Of a DNA stretch of 64,000 nucleotides, positions 39,330 through 47,513 are shown one piece after another. The stretch spans positions 3,844,001 to 3,908,000 of the forward strand of contig NZ_JBBPCL010000001.1 in the NCBI RefSeq assembly GCF_038039215.1. The letters run 5' to 3'. The position numbers were made by a program, and so were the translations under genes. The notes below the pieces were generated by a model. The model was not told the origin of the DNA. It worked only from the letters and a program-made list of their open reading frames with translations, and searched no databases. Position 1 is the first letter of the stretch, and the number at the start of each line of letters is the position of its first letter. This DNA is from Pseudonocardia sp. T1-2H (GTDB lineage: Bacteria; Actinomycetota; Actinomycetes; Mycobacteriales; Pseudonocardiaceae).

Positions 39330-39460
39330 CTGGACGGAAAGCACGACCCCAGGATTGAATCAACGCAGCATCGGCGATCCCACCGCGAACAGCCCCCACC
39401 GGCCTCGGCCGGGGTTCCGGCGTACCCGGATCGGCGAACACGTATCGAGAGGCGACGGAA

Positions 39461-39805
39461 GTGGCGAAGCAGACGACGGTGACCCTGATCGACGACCTCG
39501 ACGGTGGCGAGGCGGACGAGCAGCTCGAATTCTCCGTCGACGGCAAGGCGTACGAGATCGACCTGTCCGCGAAGAACGCCGAGGCCCTGCGCGACGCGCT
39601 CGCCCCGTACATCTCCGCGGCCAGGCGCGTTGCGGGCGGCGGCCGCCGTGGTTCCGCTTCCTCGTCCGCACCCGCGAGCCGGCCGGTTTCCGACCGCCAG
39701 CAGAACCAGTCGATCCGGGAATGGGCCGTCGCCCAGGGGATGAAGATCTCCGAGCGCGGCCGTATCCCGTCGAATGTGCTCGAGTCCTACCACGCGGCGC
39801 ACTGA
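39461..39805 (+). CDS. lsr2: Lsr2 nucleoid-associated protein
   Basis: 114 residues. The N-terminal dimerisation domain (MAKQTTVTLIDDLDGGEADE, then VDGKAYEIDLSAKNAEALRD) and the C-terminal DNA-binding domain with an AT-hook-like RGR (ISERGRIPSNVLESYHAAH) are joined by a Ser/Ala/Arg linker that varies among relatives. It binds AT-rich DNA and silences horizontally acquired and secondary-metabolite genes, a role comparable to H-NS. It is an actinobacterial marker. GTG 39461, with a GAGAGG ribosome binding site. It is a single-gene unit with a long 288-bp upstream region. Confidence 0.97.
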   Translation: MAKQTTVTLIDDLDGGEADEQLEFSVDGKAYEIDLSAKNAEALRDALAPYISAARRVAGGGRRGSASSSAPASRPVSDRQQNQSIREWAVAQGMKISERGRIPSNVLESYHAAH

Positions 39806-39819
39806 CGCGGAATCGCCGG

Positions 39820-39838
39820 CCCGCGGCCCTGCCGCGGG
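39820..39838. terminator. Probable lsr2 terminator
   Basis: 7-bp arms cccgcgg and ccgcggg around ccctg, 15 nt after the lsr2 stop. Short but G/C-only. Confidence 0.5.
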
Positions 39839-40220
39839 TCGGCGCAACGTGGCCGGGAGTGCAATCACCGGACGTTCCCGGTGGATCATGAGAACATGAC
39901 CCACCGGGAATCGAGACCGGGTCGCAACAATGGCTCGCACAGGCCCGGTAATGCAGCGCGGGCCGGAATGGCGCGGGGCCCGGTCGCGAATCGCCACGAA
40001 CCGCCGCGATTCCCCACTTGTCGCAGCCGGCCGGCCACCGGGCGTCATCGAATCGCTGTCGACACGCCCTTACGCGACGAACGGTCCCTCCGGCCCGGTG
40101 AGAATCGTCGCACCCCACCGTGGGACCCGGACACGGGGCGCACGCACTACCGTGGCGCGCTCCACCGGTGGCGGCTCCTCCCGGAACCGCCGCCGATCCC
40201 CGAGTGGAAGGCACGACCCC
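39839..40220. other. Non-coding stretch, nothing recognised
   Basis: No frame here has the third-position G/C bias of the real genes, and the open frames are Arg/Pro-rich. The base composition is slightly less extreme than in the genes. It may hold the promoter of the small CxxC protein. Confidence 0.4.
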
Positions 40221-40442
40221 TTGACCGACGCACCACGGCAGCAGGACCCGCGGCCCCCCACCCGCGCGGCCCACCCGCAGTACGGCACCTGCTCGTACTG
40301 CCACCGGCTCAAGCACGTCGCCCCGGACGGCCTCGTCCGGCTGCACAACCGCTACGAGGCCCACGGCACCGTCGTCACCACGCTGCGCTGCGCCGGATCC
40401 GGCGCGCCCTACGCCGAGATCCCGCAGCAGCGCCCCGCCTGA
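40221..40442 (+). CDS. Small CxxC protein of unknown function
   Basis: 73 residues from TTG 40221, an uncommon start chosen because GGAAGG precedes it and no ATG or GTG is in frame nearby. The middle shows YGTCSYCHRLKHVAPDGL followed by HNRYEAHGTVVTTLRCAGSG, with a CxxC pair, one more Cys and several His, which suggests a small zinc-binding protein. Third-position bias is good. Similar short proteins are common and uncharacterised in Pseudonocardiaceae. It is close to lsr2 but probably a separate unit. Confidence 0.55.
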   Translation: MTDAPRQQDPRPPTRAAHPQYGTCSYCHRLKHVAPDGLVRLHNRYEAHGTVVTTLRCAGSGAPYAEIPQQRPA

Positions 40443-40547
40443 GCCCCGCCCGGGCCGTGGCCGGGTGGGCGGTCGAGGTCACCTCCGCCCACGTCGGGCC
40501 CGGTGGCAGGATCGGTCGTGGCCCGCCCGCAGACGAGAGGACCCCCG

Positions 40548-42086
40548 ATGTTCCCCGGCACGCACGCCGCGACGACCCCGGACAAACCCGCAGTGGTGAT
40601 GGCGGGCTCCGGCGAGACGCTGACGTTCCGCGAGCTGGAGGACGGTTCGGTCCGGCTCGCCCGGTACCTGTACGACGCCGGTCTGCGCCGCGGGGACGTC
40701 GTCGCGCTCGTCGCGGACAACTCCCCCCGCGTCTTCGAGGTCTACTGGGCCGCGCAGCGTTCCGGCCTCTACATCACCGCGGTCAACCACCACCTGTCCG
40801 CGCCCGAGGCGGCCTACATCGTGCGGGACTGCGGCGCCGGGGCGCTGATCGTGTCCGCCGGTGTGGCCGGGCTGGCCGCGGCGGTCGGGGACCAGGTCGA
40901 CGTGCCGGTCCGGCTGTCCTACGGCGGCGCGATCCCCGGGTCGACGGCCTACACGGACTACGACACCGCCCTGGCAGGTATCCCCGCCGAGCCGCTCGCG
41001 GAGCAGCCGCGCGGCGCGGACATGCTGTACTCCTCCGGCACCACCGGCCGTCCGAAGGGCATCAAGCCGTCCCTGCCCGAGCGGCGGATCGACGAGCCCG
41101 GGGACACCTACATCGCGCTGTTCGGCCCGATGTACGGCTTCGACGACGACTCCGTCTACCTCTCCCCCGCCCCGCTCTACCACGCGGCCCCGCTGCGGTT
41201 CAGCGCCACGGTGCAGGCCCTGGGCGGCACCGCGGTGATCATGGAGCGGTTCGATCCGGAGGGCGCCCTCGCCGCGATCGAGAAGTTCCGGGTCACGCAC
41301 AGCCAGTGGGTGCCGACCATGTTCGTCCGCCTGCTCAAGCTGCCCGAGGCCGTGCGCAGCCGGTACGACGTGTCCTCGCTGAAGGTCGCGATCCACGCCG
41401 CTGCGCCGTGCCCGCCCGAGGTCAAGCAGGCGATGATCGACTGGTGGGGCCCGGTGCTGCACGAGTACTACTCGTCGACCGAGGCCAACGGCATCACCTT
41501 CATCGACTCCGCGCAGTGGCTGGAGCGGCCAGGCTCGGTGGGGCGCGCCGGGCTCGGCGTCCTGCACGTCACGGACGACGAGGGCAAGGAGCTCGAGACC
41601 GGCGAGGTCGGCACCGTGTACTTCGAGCGGGACGAGCGGCCGTTCGAGTACCACAACGACCCGGACCGGACGGCCGCCGCGCAGCACCCCGAGCACGAGA
41701 ACTGGACCACCACCGGTGACCTGGGCTTCGTGGACACCGACGGCTACCTCTTCCTCACCGACCGCAAGGCCTTCATGATCATCTCCGGCGGGGTGAACAT
41801 CTATCCGCGGGAGATCGAGGACGTGCTGGTGGGCCACCCGTCGGTGCTCGACGTCGCGGTCATCGGCGTGCCGGACGACGAGATGGGCGAGGCCGTCAAG
41901 GCGGTCGTGCAACCGGCGCCCGGGGTCGAGGGCGGACCGGCGCTGGAGAAGGAGCTCATCGAGTACGTCCGGGGGCAGATCGCGCACTTCAAGGCGCCCC
42001 GGACCGTGGACTTCACGGACTTCCTGCCCAGGACCCCGACCGGCAAGCTCGTCAAGCAGCAGTTGCGGGACCGCTACCCCCACTGA
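40548..42086 (+). CDS. AMP-dependent acyl-CoA synthetase (FadD4-like)
   Basis: 512 residues from ATG 40548, with GAGAGG 7 nt upstream. The ANL core motifs are in order: MLYSSGTTGRPKGIKPSLPE, HEYYSSTEANGITFI, NWTTTGDLGFVDTDGYLFLT, DRKAFMIISGGVNIYPREIE and PRTPTGKLVKQQLRDRYPH with the C-terminal lysine. It activates a carboxylic acid as the acyl-adenylate and forms the CoA thioester; chain length unknown. It is followed by a hairpin repeat and the MFS gene on the opposite strand. Confidence 0.9.
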   Translation: MFPGTHAATTPDKPAVVMAGSGETLTFRELEDGSVRLARYLYDAGLRRGDVVALVADNSPRVFEVYWAAQRSGLYITAVNHHLSAPEAAYIVRDCGAGALIVSAGVAGLAAAVGDQVDVPVRLSYGGAIPGSTAYTDYDTALAGIPAEPLAEQPRGADMLYSSGTTGRPKGIKPSLPERRIDEPGDTYIALFGPMYGFDDDSVYLSPAPLYHAAPLRFSATVQALGGTAVIMERFDPEGALAAIEKFRVTHSQWVPTMFVRLLKLPEAVRSRYDVSSLKVAIHAAAPCPPEVKQAMIDWWGPVLHEYYSSTEANGITFIDSAQWLERPGSVGRAGLGVLHVTDDEGKELETGEVGTVYFERDERPFEYHNDPDRTAAAQHPEHENWTTTGDLGFVDTDGYLFLTDRKAFMIISGGVNIYPREIEDVLVGHPSVLDVAVIGVPDDEMGEAVKAVVQPAPGVEGGPALEKELIEYVRGQIAHFKAPRTVDFTDFLPRTPTGKLVKQQLRDRYPH

Positions 42087-42112
42087 CCCCTGGCCTCTGC
42101 CGCGTCGCGGCT

Positions 42113-42151
42113 CCACAACGCGAGTTTCGGGCCTACTCGGACGCGTTGTGG
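42113..42151. repeat. Intergenic hairpin repeat (copy 2)
   Basis: 10-bp arms ccacaacgcg (42113-42122) and cgcgttgtgg (42142-42151). The right half and the following bases (ttgtggctccacgacgccgg) match copy 1 at 34698-34717 with one change. It lies between two convergent genes, so it may also act as terminator. Confidence 0.6.
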
Positions 42152-42177
42152 CTCCACGACGCCGGTTCCGGGGCGGT

Positions 42178-43422
42178 TCAGCTCTCGCGGGCCCGCGCGT
42201 ACCCCCGGCGGGCGAGCACCGCCGCGACCACCAGCGGGACCGAGATCGCCAGCGCCGCCCGGAAGACGGTCTCGAACTCGCCGCCGTCCGCGAACGGCGC
42301 GGCCACCCCCGTGCCGACCGCGCTGCCCAGGAACAGCACCCCGGCGAACAGCGCCACGGCGGACGCCCGTGCGGCCGGCACGACCTCGGTGGCCCACGTC
42401 TGCAGGGTCGAGTGCAGGAACGCCCAGGTCGCGCCGAGCAGCAGGCCCGCCACGAGGATCGTCGGCAGGTTCACCCCGAACGACGGGACCGCCCATCCGG
42501 CCACGAGGCACGCACCCCCGATCGCGGCCAGCCCGGACGGCGGAATCCGGCCCACGAGCGGGCGCACCACCCGGCTGACCAGCACCGTTCCGACCCCGTA
42601 CGCCCCGGAGACGACGCCGGCGACCGTCGCCGAGTACCCCAGTGCCTGCAGGGCGGGTGACAGGTAGGTCAGGGTGCCGAGCACGATCGCGCCCTCGACG
42701 AGCGCGAGGAGCATCACGATGCGCGCCCAGCGGTCGGCCAGCACGGTCCCGAGGGGGCGGACGAGCTCGAGGAGCCAGCCCCCGACGCGTCCGAGCACCC
42801 CGACCCGGCCGCCGTCGGACCCCGATCCGCCGGGCTCGGGCACGGGCAGGGTCGGTTCGGGGAGACGGCGTAGCGCGACCCAGAGGACGGCGCCGACGGC
42901 CGCGGTCACCGCGAAGACGATCCGCCAGCCGACGAGGTCCGCGAGCACCCCTGCGCCGGCCGTCGCGGTCGCGGTGCCGAGCGCGGACGCGGCCAGGACG
43001 TCGGAGAGCGGGCGCTGCCGGATCGACGCGGGCCAGGTGTCCCCCACGTACACCAGCGACGCCGGGATCAGCGCCGCGACGCAGCCCCCGGTGATCACCC
43101 GCGCGACGGTGAGCAGCGGCAACGTGGGCGCGAGCGCCGAGACGACCCCGGCGATCGCGGCCCCGACCAGGGCCACCCGCATCACGCGGACCCGGCCGAG
43201 CCGGTCGCTCACCATCCCCCACACCGGCTGCATGACCCCGTAGGCGAGGAAGTAGGCGCCGGCCATCCCGGCCGCGGCGGCGAGGGAGACGCGCAGGTCC
43301 GCGGCGATCAGCACCAGCAGCGGCGCGATCGCGAACCTGTCGATCGTGCTCGTCAGCGCGACGAGCTGGAGCAGGCGCAGCCGCCGGGCCCCGTCGGGTA
43401 CTGCAGCCGCCTCGGTCACCAC
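42178..43422 (-). CDS. MFS transporter (drug/metabolite efflux-type)
   Basis: 414 residues, 12 predicted membrane helices. The motif-A loop GMVSDRLGRVRVMRVALVG follows helix 2, and the later loop GRIPPSGLAAIGG is typical of 12-helix efflux members. No substrate can be assigned. The start is placed at GTG 43422 (GTG 43419 is next to it); the frame opens further upstream but with unlikely sequence. It is divergent from an acyl-CoA ligase gene, with a 17-bp palindrome in between, so both may answer to the same regulator. Confidence 0.88.
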   Translation of the reverse strand: MVTEAAAVPDGARRLRLLQLVALTSTIDRFAIAPLLVLIAADLRVSLAAAAGMAGAYFLAYGVMQPVWGMVSDRLGRVRVMRVALVGAAIAGVVSALAPTLPLLTVARVITGGCVAALIPASLVYVGDTWPASIRQRPLSDVLAASALGTATATAGAGVLADLVGWRIVFAVTAAVGAVLWVALRRLPEPTLPVPEPGGSGSDGGRVGVLGRVGGWLLELVRPLGTVLADRWARIVMLLALVEGAIVLGTLTYLSPALQALGYSATVAGVVSGAYGVGTVLVSRVVRPLVGRIPPSGLAAIGGACLVAGWAVPSFGVNLPTILVAGLLLGATWAFLHSTLQTWATEVVPAARASAVALFAGVLFLGSAVGTGVAAPFADGGEFETVFRAALAISVPLVVAAVLARRGYARARES

Positions 43423-43515
43423 CCGGAGCACCTTGCTCGACCAGTCCGGTCGGCGCACCACCGGCCCCTGTGACAACACCCACTCGACCGGCGGCCGGCC
43501 CACCGGCCCCGGCGG

Positions 43516-43532
43516 GAATCAAGTCTTGATTC
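43516..43532. promoter_or_regulatory. Palindromic operator between MFS and acyl-CoA ligase genes
   Basis: gaatcaa-gtc-ttgattc: 7-bp arms with a 3-bp centre, unusually AT-rich for this window. It is centred in the divergent promoter, 30-46 nt upstream of the ligase start. This is the form of a MarR/TetR-type binding site; no regulator gene is adjacent. Confidence 0.55.
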
Positions 43533-43561
43533 ACGTGCATCAGCCCGCGAGCATGGTGCCC

Positions 43562-45145
43562 ATGACGACGGAGTCGGGTACGGCCCCCATCACCGGCCGC
43601 GGGATGACCATGAGCGACGTCCTCGCGCGTTTCGCCCGCGTGACGCCGGACGCCCCGGCCTTCGTCGACGCCGGGACCGGCGAGCGCCGCAGCTACGGCG
43701 AGGCGGACGACCGCGTGACCCGGCTGGCGAACGCGCTCACGGCGGGGGGTGTGCGGGAGGGCGACCGGGTGGCCGTCCTCGGGCTGAACAGCATCCCGCT
43801 GATCGAGGCCTACATCGCCACGCTGCGCGCCGGCGCCCTCTGCGTGCCGGTCAACTTCCGCCTCGTCGCGGACGAGATCGCCTATGCCCTGACCGACAGC
43901 GGCGCGGTGGCCGTCGTCGTCGACCAGGCACTGGCGCCGCAGCTGGAGAAGGCCCGCGCGCAGGCACCGTCGGTCGAGCAGGTCGTCACCATCGGCGGGG
44001 ACCTCGAGGACGTGCTGGCGGCGGCCTCGCCGGACTACGTCGAGCTGCCCGTCCCGGACGAGGCGACGGCCTACATCATGTACACCTCCGGTACCACCGG
44101 CCGGCCCAAGGGCGCGATGCTCAGCCACCGCAACCTGTTCCTGCACGCGTTCTCCAGCACCGCGCACCTCGGCTCGACCGGCTCCGGCGGCGTGTGGATG
44201 TCCGGGGCGCCGATGTTCCACATCGCGGGCCTCGCGGGCATGCTGCCGTCGCTGCTCACCGGCGGCACGACGATCATCCCGCCGTCCGGCGGGTTCGACC
44301 CGGCTGCGACGGTCGCGACGCTCGAGCGCGAGCGCGTCGCGTCCTGTTTCTTCGTCCCGGCGCAGTGGGCGGCGATCGTCGCGGTGCCGGACATCGCGGA
44401 GCGGGACCTGTCGTCGCTGACCAAGCTGTCCTGGGGCGCCGCGCCGGCGTCGACGACCCTGCTGCGCAAGATGATCGACACGTTCCCGCACGCGGACGTC
44501 GTCACGTCGTTCGGGCAGACCGAGTGCAGCCCGGTCACCACGACGCTGAAGGGCGAGGACTCGATCCGCAAGATCGGGTCGGTCGGCACGCCGATGATCA
44601 ACGTCGAGTGCCGGGTCGTGGACGACGAGATGAACGACGTCCCCCGCGGTGAGGTCGGTGAGATCGTCTACCGCGGCCCGCTCGTGATGAGCGGCTACTG
44701 GAACAAGCCGAAGGAGACCGCCGAGGCGTTCCGGGGCGGCTGGTTCCACTCCGGCGACCTGGTCCGGCAGGACGCCGACGGCTACTACTACGTCGTCGAC
44801 CGCAAGAAGGACATGATCATTTCGGGTGGGGAGAACATCTACTGCGCCGAGGTGGAGAACGTCCTGGCCGCGCACCCGGGGATCGGCGACGTCGCCCTGA
44901 TCGGCGTGCCGGACGAGCAGTGGGGCGAGACGCCGCTCGCGGTGATCGTCCCCGCGGACCCGGCGAACCCGCCCACCGCGGCGTCGATCGAGGCCTACTG
45001 CCGGGAGCACCTGGCGGCGTACAAGCGGCCGCGGCGGCTGTCGATCGTGGACGCGCTGCCCCGTAACCCGAGCGGCAAGGTGCTGAAGACCCAGCTCCGC
45101 GAGGAGAACCAGGCGGGCTCCCTCGTGTCCCGGCCGGCCGTCTGA
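43562..45145 (+). CDS. AMP-dependent acyl-CoA synthetase (class I ligase)
   Basis: 527 residues from ATG 43562; ATG 43553 and 43604 are in the same frame. ANL motifs: AYIMYTSGTTGRPKGAMLSH, TSFGQTECSPVTTTLKGED, GGWFHSGDLVRQDADGYYYV, DRKKDMIISGGENIYCAEVE and NPSGKVLKTQLREEN with the catalytic lysine. It resembles actinobacterial long-chain or aromatic acyl-CoA ligases. Activity is acyl-CoA formation; substrate open. It is followed 19 nt later by a PLP decarboxylase gene on the same strand, so the two could be cotranscribed. Confidence 0.9.
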   Translation: MTTESGTAPITGRGMTMSDVLARFARVTPDAPAFVDAGTGERRSYGEADDRVTRLANALTAGGVREGDRVAVLGLNSIPLIEAYIATLRAGALCVPVNFRLVADEIAYALTDSGAVAVVVDQALAPQLEKARAQAPSVEQVVTIGGDLEDVLAAASPDYVELPVPDEATAYIMYTSGTTGRPKGAMLSHRNLFLHAFSSTAHLGSTGSGGVWMSGAPMFHIAGLAGMLPSLLTGGTTIIPPSGGFDPAATVATLERERVASCFFVPAQWAAIVAVPDIAERDLSSLTKLSWGAAPASTTLLRKMIDTFPHADVVTSFGQTECSPVTTTLKGEDSIRKIGSVGTPMINVECRVVDDEMNDVPRGEVGEIVYRGPLVMSGYWNKPKETAEAFRGGWFHSGDLVRQDADGYYYVVDRKKDMIISGGENIYCAEVENVLAAHPGIGDVALIGVPDEQWGETPLAVIVPADPANPPTAASIEAYCREHLAAYKRPRRLSIVDALPRNPSGKVLKTQLREENQAGSLVSRPAV

Positions 45146-45164
45146 GCTGGGTACCGTCGCCCTC

Positions 45165-46592
45165 GTGCCTGATCTCGACCCCGACGAGTTCCGCCGGCTC
45201 GGCCACCAGCTCGTCGACTGGGTGGCGGAGCATCGCGCCTCGCTCGCCTCGCTGCCCGTCCGCCCCGAGGTGACGCCCGGGGCGATCCGCGCGCAGCTTC
45301 CGGCGTCGTTGCCCGACAAGCCCGCGGACGACGTGGGTGCCGCGCTGACCGCGCTCCTCGACGACGTGGTCGTCCCCGGCTCCCTGCACTGGCAGCACCC
45401 GGGCTTCTTCGGCTACTTCCCCGCGAACGCGTCGCTGCTCTCGCTGCTCGGTGACCTCGCCTCCGGCGGGCTCGGCGGGCAGGGCATGCTCTGGTCCACC
45501 GCGCCCGCCGGGACGGAGGTCGAGCAGGTCCTGATGGACGCGTTCGCCGAGGCGCTCGGCCTCGGGCCGGAGTTCACTTTCGACGGCGGGGGCGGCGGCT
45601 CGCTACAGGACTCCGCCTCGTCCGGGGCGCTCGTCGCGCTCCTGGCGGCGCTGCACCGCTCCTCGCCGGACTGGCGGGAGTCCGGGGTGGATGGCCGCGA
45701 GCGGGTCTACGTCACCGCCGAGACGCACTCGTCGCTGGCGAAGGCGGTGCGGGTCGCCGGGCTCGGCGCGCAGGCGCTGCGGATCGTCCCCTTCGCCCCC
45801 GGCACCTTCGCCATGTCGCCCGAGGCGCTGGCCGGGATGCTCGCCGACGACGTCGCCGCCGGCCTGCGGCCCGTGCTCGTCTGCCCGACGGTCGGGACGA
45901 CGGGAACCGGCGCCGTCGACCCCGTCCGGGCCGTCGCCCTCGCGGCCCGCGAGCACGGGATGTGGGTGCACGTCGACGCGGCGTGGGCCGGGGTCGCGGC
46001 GCTCTGCCCGGAGTTCCGGTACGTGCTCGACGGCGTCGAGCTCGTCGACTCGTTCTGCACGGACGCGCACAAATGGCTCTGCACGGCGTTCGACGCGTCG
46101 TTCCTCTGGGTGCGGGACGGCCGGGCGCTGCCGGACGCGCTGTCGATCACGCCCGAGTACCTGCGGAACGCGGCGACGGAGTCCGGCGCGGTCGTCGACT
46201 ACCGGGACTGGCAGGTCCCGCTCGGCCGGCGTTTCCGGGCGCTGAAGCTGTGGGCCGTCGTGCAGGGCACCGGGCTCGACGGGCTGCGCGAGCACATCCG
46301 CGGCCACGTCGCCTTGGCGTCCGAGCTCGCCGAGAGGGTCCGGGCCGCGCCGCGGTTCGCCCTGGCCGTCGAGCCGTCGCTGGCACTGGTGTGCCTGTAC
46401 GTCCTCGGCCCCGACGGCGAGCCCGACGACGAGGCCACTCGCGCGACCCTGGAACGCGTCAACGCCGGCGGGAGGTCGTTCCTCACCCACACGAGCATCG
46501 AAGGCCGCTACGCGATCCGGGTCGCGATCGGCTCGCTCACCACCACCGCGTCGGACGTCGACACCCTCTGGCGTTCCCTCACCTCCCCCTGA
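45165..46592 (+). CDS. Group II PLP-dependent decarboxylase (aromatic-L-amino-acid decarboxylase-like)
   Basis: 475 residues. PLP fold type I with HPGFFGYFPANASLLSLLGD at the N-terminus, VYVTAETHSSLAKAVRVAGL for the cofactor His, MWVHVDAAWAGVAALCPEFR with the Asp, and the Schiff-base lysine K303 in FCTDAHKWLCTAFDAS. The pattern LGGQGMLWSTAPAGTEVEQV is typical of tryptophan/tyrosine/DOPA decarboxylases. It forms an aromatic amine from an L-amino acid; the exact substrate is not certain. GTG 45165. It lies directly downstream of an acyl-CoA ligase gene. Confidence 0.9.
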   Translation: MPDLDPDEFRRLGHQLVDWVAEHRASLASLPVRPEVTPGAIRAQLPASLPDKPADDVGAALTALLDDVVVPGSLHWQHPGFFGYFPANASLLSLLGDLASGGLGGQGMLWSTAPAGTEVEQVLMDAFAEALGLGPEFTFDGGGGGSLQDSASSGALVALLAALHRSSPDWRESGVDGRERVYVTAETHSSLAKAVRVAGLGAQALRIVPFAPGTFAMSPEALAGMLADDVAAGLRPVLVCPTVGTTGTGAVDPVRAVALAAREHGMWVHVDAAWAGVAALCPEFRYVLDGVELVDSFCTDAHKWLCTAFDASFLWVRDGRALPDALSITPEYLRNAATESGAVVDYRDWQVPLGRRFRALKLWAVVQGTGLDGLREHIRGHVALASELAERVRAAPRFALAVEPSLALVCLYVLGPDGEPDDEATRATLERVNAGGRSFLTHTSIEGRYAIRVAIGSLTTTASDVDTLWRSLTSP

Positions 46593-46593
46593 T

Positions 46594-46682
46594 CCCGCGA
46601 GTCGGGGTCCGGCGACTACCGAGTCGGGGCCTCGCGCTACCGCAGACCCCGACTCGGCCGCCGCTGGGCCCCGACTCGCGGG
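46594..46682. repeat. Nested palindrome of gagtcgggg units
   Basis: Outer perfect 14-bp arms (46594-46607 and 46669-46682) enclose inner perfect 11-bp arms (46619-46629 and 46647-46657). Both stems are built from the same core, cgagtcgggg and its complement, so the element holds two direct and two inverted copies. It separates two convergent genes and could terminate both. Confidence 0.75.
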
Positions 46683-46693
46683 CACGGGCGGGA

Positions 46694-47293
46694 TCAGTCC
46701 GGAACGGCGGCGGCGTCCGGCACGACGACGCCGAAGAGGTCCGCGATCGCGGCGAGGCTCGCGACCTGCAGGGCCGGGGCCGGGACGTCCGCGCCGCCGG
46801 GACCGGGCAGGGTGCGCGTCGCCGTGGCCCCGGCGACGACCGTCGGCGCGTAGCCCAGGCTGAACGCACCGCGGGCCGTGGAGTTCACGCACATGTGGGT
46901 CATGAAGCCCGCGAGCAGCAGCGGACGGCCCGGGTTCGTCCTCAACAGTGTGTCGAGCTCGGTCGAGACGAACGAGTTCGGGTAGTTCTTGACGACAGTC
47001 GGCTCGTCGCCGCGGGGTGCGACCCGGTCCACGATCGCGCCGATCTCGTCCCGGACGTCGTAGGGCGAGCCCGCGCCGCCGTCGTGCTGGACGTGGATGA
47101 CCGGGATGCCTGCGCTCCGCGCCCGGTCGAGCAGCTCCTCGGCCTGGTCCAGCGCGGCCTGGACGCCGTCGAGCTCCATGACGCCGCGGGTGTAGGTGTT
47201 CTGACAGTCGATCATGACCAGGGTCGCGTCCCCGAGCGACGGCGGGGCGTCCGGGAGGCCGCTGATCGTCCGCAGGGTGGTGGGGTCGCTCAT
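46694..47293 (-). CDS. Isochorismatase-like cysteine hydrolase
   Basis: 199 residues from ATG 47293, with AGGAGACC upstream. The triad is intact: D29 in TLVMIDCQNTY, K102 in VVKNYPNSFVST, C135 in FMTHMCVNSTARGAFS. The family hydrolyses isochorismate, nicotinamide, N-carbamoyl compounds or other small amides; the substrate is unknown. It is flanked on both sides by clusters of the same cccgactcg palindromic unit. Isochorismatase-like genes occur in some catecholate siderophore loci, but here the neighbouring assembly line is hydroxamate-type, so the link is weak. Confidence 0.88.
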   Translation of the reverse strand: MSDPTTLRTISGLPDAPPSLGDATLVMIDCQNTYTRGVMELDGVQAALDQAEELLDRARSAGIPVIHVQHDGGAGSPYDVRDEIGAIVDRVAPRGDEPTVVKNYPNSFVSTELDTLLRTNPGRPLLLAGFMTHMCVNSTARGAFSLGYAPTVVAGATATRTLPGPGGADVPAPALQVASLAAIADLFGVVVPDAAAVPD

Positions 47294-47410
47294 GAAGGGT
47301 CTCCTCGCACGGAGTCGGGCGTGGGTGGCGTGTCCGACCGTATCCACCCGCGGGCGGCGGGAGAAGGTCCGCGGCCGCGGCCCCCTCCCGGCGCAGAGCC
47401 TGGTCACAGT

Positions 47411-47462
47411 CCCGACTCGTGGCAGCCAGACCCCGACACGGTCGCCGCCAGAGCCCGACTCG
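47411..47462. repeat. Cluster of cccgactcg units
   Basis: cccgactcg occurs at 47411-47419 and 47454-47462, with a variant, ccccgacacgg, at 47430-47440. The unit is the same as in the nested palindrome at 46594-46682, on the other side of the isochorismatase-like gene. The rest of the gap 47294-47513 has no recognisable gene. Confidence 0.55.
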
Positions 47463-47513
47463 CGGGGGCCGGGATGTGCGACTCGGTGACCCGAAAACGC
47501 CGGCTCGCGGGGC

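Noticed and set aside
39839..40220. Open frames between lsr2 and the small CxxC protein
   Set aside because: No third-position bias and no protein-like segments; Arg/Pro/His-rich shadow frames only.
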